From assembly GCA_937976325.1 (NCBI GenBank), contig CALJSD010000119.1, positions 1 through 5,416 of the forward strand: a stretch of 5,416 bases of DNA, written 5' to 3'. The stretch comes from an uncultured Carnobacterium sp. (GTDB lineage Bacteria > Bacillota > Bacilli > Lactobacillales > Aerococcaceae). Positions 4,117 through 5,416 of the stretch are shown one piece after another; position 1 is the stretch's first letter, and each line of letters opens with the position of its first letter. Below the pieces are notes generated by a model. It ran no database searches, had not been told where the DNA came from, and was given only the letters and a program-made list of their open reading frames with translations. The position numbers and the translations under genes are program-made.

Positions 4117-5416
4117 TTATCTCATCGTCACAAATTCTTCACTACCTGTTGGATGAATCGCGACGGTTGCGTCGAAGTCAGCTTTAGTTGCGCCCATTTT
4201 AATGGCTACGGCAAAGCCTTGAATCATTTCATCAACACCATATCCAATTCCGTGGAGTCCGACTACTTTTTCGTCTGCTCCTGCTGTGATGAGTTTGAAG
4301 CGCGCTTGTTGGCGATGGCTTGTCACGGCTGAATACATTCCAGCAAACGTTGATAAGTATGCCTTCACGTTTTCCTCTCCATACTCTTTCACGGCTTGTT
4401 CTTCTGTAAGTCCCACTGTTCCGATGGCTGGGTGTGAGAACACGACGGTTGGAATAGTCGTGTAGTCCATCTTAGCGTTTGTTTGTCCGTTAAATAAACG
4501 TTCTGCTAGTGTGCGTCCTGCTTTAATCGCTACTGGCGTCAATTCTTTTTCACCAGAAACGTCTCCCAGTGCGTACACACCCTCAGCTGTAGTTTCTTGG
4601 AATTCATTCACTTTGATAAATCCACGTTCTGTTAATTCCACTCCTGCTGCTTCAAGGTTTAACCCTTCTGTATGAGGAGTGCGTCCTGTTGCCCAAATCA
4701 CTTCTTCAGCAGCGAAAGTTGTTCCATCTTCGAAATGAATTTCCACATGACCGTTTTCTAATTGAACTAATTTTTGTGGCACTTTGTTTGTGTGCAATGT
4801 TGGTCCTGATTTTTCCATTTCCGCAACAAGAACTTCAATAATCGAATGGTCGAAGTTACGTAAAGGACGATCGCGGCGAACAAAAAGGTCTGTCTTCACG
4901 CCTAGTGCATGCAAGACACCCGCAAGTTCTACGGCAATATATCCAGCGCCTAAGATAGCTACTGATTGAGGTAACTCGTCCCAGGCAAACACATCGTCAG
5001 AAGTGCCCCCAAGTTCTTTTCCTTCCACGTTTGGAATGGCAGGTTTTGCCCCTGTCGCAATTACGATATGGTTGGCACGGTACTCTTCCCCATTCACTTC
5101 AATCGTGTGGGCATCGACAAAGCGCGCGTACCCTTTAATCACCGTTACGTTGTTTCGTTCAAAAGTCCTATTAAAAGAAGCGCGTGAACGTTCAATATAC
5201 GCTTCACGGTTTTTCTTTAATGTCGCAAAATCAAAAGTGACATTTTCTGCAGTAAATCCATAGTCTGGACCATATGCGTGAATCGCTTCTGCAATTTGCG
5301 CTCCATACCACATAATTTTCTTAGGAACACAGCCGATATTTACACAGGTTCCTCCAAGTAAGTTTCCTTCTACTACGGCTACACGGGCACCATGCATGGC
5401 TGCACGGTTTGCTGTA
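4117..5416 (-). CDS. gor: Glutathione-disulfide reductase (5' end beyond the window)
   Basis: This flavoprotein reduces glutathione disulfide to two glutathiones with NADPH in the cytosol. The reading frame is open to the right edge: six more codons (TANRAA) precede the ATG at 5397, and TANRAAMHGARVAVVE is the normal run after the N-terminal FAD-binding glycine motif. The ATG at 5397 is therefore internal, and about 15-20 residues with GxGxxG are missing. Numbered from that Met, the redox-active pair lies in GGTCVNIGCVPKK (Cys18, Cys23). ATGAKP is at 114-119 and the NADPH site GAGYIAVELAG at 150-160. RRD (174-176) lies where arginines bind the NADPH 2'-phosphate, and ALGDVSG is at 276-282. 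The dimer-interface motif VAIHPTGSEEF (412-422) supplies His415 and Glu420. The arginines and the close likeness to E. coli Gor argue for glutathione reductase over dihydrolipoamide or mercuric reductase. It converges on spxH and has its own terminator; its promoter lies outside the window. Confidence 0.95.
   Translation of the reverse strand, partial: TANRAAMHGARVAVVEGNLLGGTCVNIGCVPKKIMWYGAQIAEAIHAYGPDYGFTAENVTFDFATLKKNREAYIERSRASFNRTFERNNVTVIKGYARFVDAHTIEVNGEEYRANHIVIATGAKPAIPNVEGKELGGTSDDVFAWDELPQSVAILGAGYIAVELAGVLHALGVKTDLFVRRDRPLRNFDHSIIEVLVAEMEKSGPTLHTNKVPQKLVQLENGHVEIHFEDGTTFAAEEVIWATGRTPHTEGLNLEAAGVELTERGFIKVNEFQETTAEGVYALGDVSGEKELTPVAIKAGRTLAERLFNGQTNAKMDYTTIPTVVFSHPAIGTVGLTEEQAVKEYGEENVKAYLSTFAGMYSAVTSHRQQARFKLITAGADEKVVGLHGIGYGVDEMIQGFAVAIKMGATKADFDATVAIHPTGSEEFVTMR

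Noticed and set aside
5003..5263. 86-codon plus-strand frame opposite gor
   Set aside because: It is antisense to a clearly conserved enzyme and has no start signals or recognisable domain.
5395..5397. ATG at 5397 as the start of glutathione reductase
   Set aside because: The frame stays open to the window edge with TANRAA, which continues the conserved FAD-binding region, so this Met is internal.

Overview
The window looks like ordinary core chromosome of a low-GC Gram-positive bacterium, most likely in the Lactobacillales. The evidence is the gene set RelQ / NAD kinase / RluA-type pseudouridine synthase beside a CYTH protein and SpxH (YjbH), strong AGGAGG-type ribosome binding sites, two TTG start codons and AT-rich intergenic DNA. 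The NAD kinase and RelQ sequences recall the Carnobacteriaceae/Enterococcaceae/Aerococcaceae side of the order, but the genus cannot be fixed by eye. I see no mobile element, phage gene, tRNA, rRNA or CRISPR array.

Layout. Positions 1-2410 hold a minus-strand operon read from right to left: relQ, nadK and an RluA-family pseudouridine synthase. The genes overlap at their stop/start codons. A Shine-Dalgarno sequence at the left edge shows that the operon continues out of the window. A 132-bp divergent promoter region (2411-2542) separates it from a plus-strand pair, a YjbK-like CYTH-domain gene (2543-3121) and spxH (3219-3914). spxH has its own extended -10 promoter and is followed by a strong terminator. 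A 202-bp convergent intergenic region (3915-4116) follows. It carries that terminator, an unexplained dyad-rich segment, and a second terminator serving glutathione reductase (gor), which is read on the minus strand and whose 5' end is cut off by the right edge.

Functional reading. The left half concerns nucleotide signalling and cofactor supply: RelQ makes (p)ppGpp, NadK makes NADP+, and the third gene modifies RNA. CYTH proteins bind or hydrolyse triphosphate compounds and this one sits back to back with relQ. The right half concerns thiol homeostasis: SpxH is the adaptor that delivers the disulfide-stress regulator Spx to ClpXP, and Gor reduces glutathione disulfide using NADPH, which depends on the NADP+ made by NadK.

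No new protein system is evident. The part least explained by known features is the nested inverted-repeat segment at about 3963-4053, lying between two convergent terminators.
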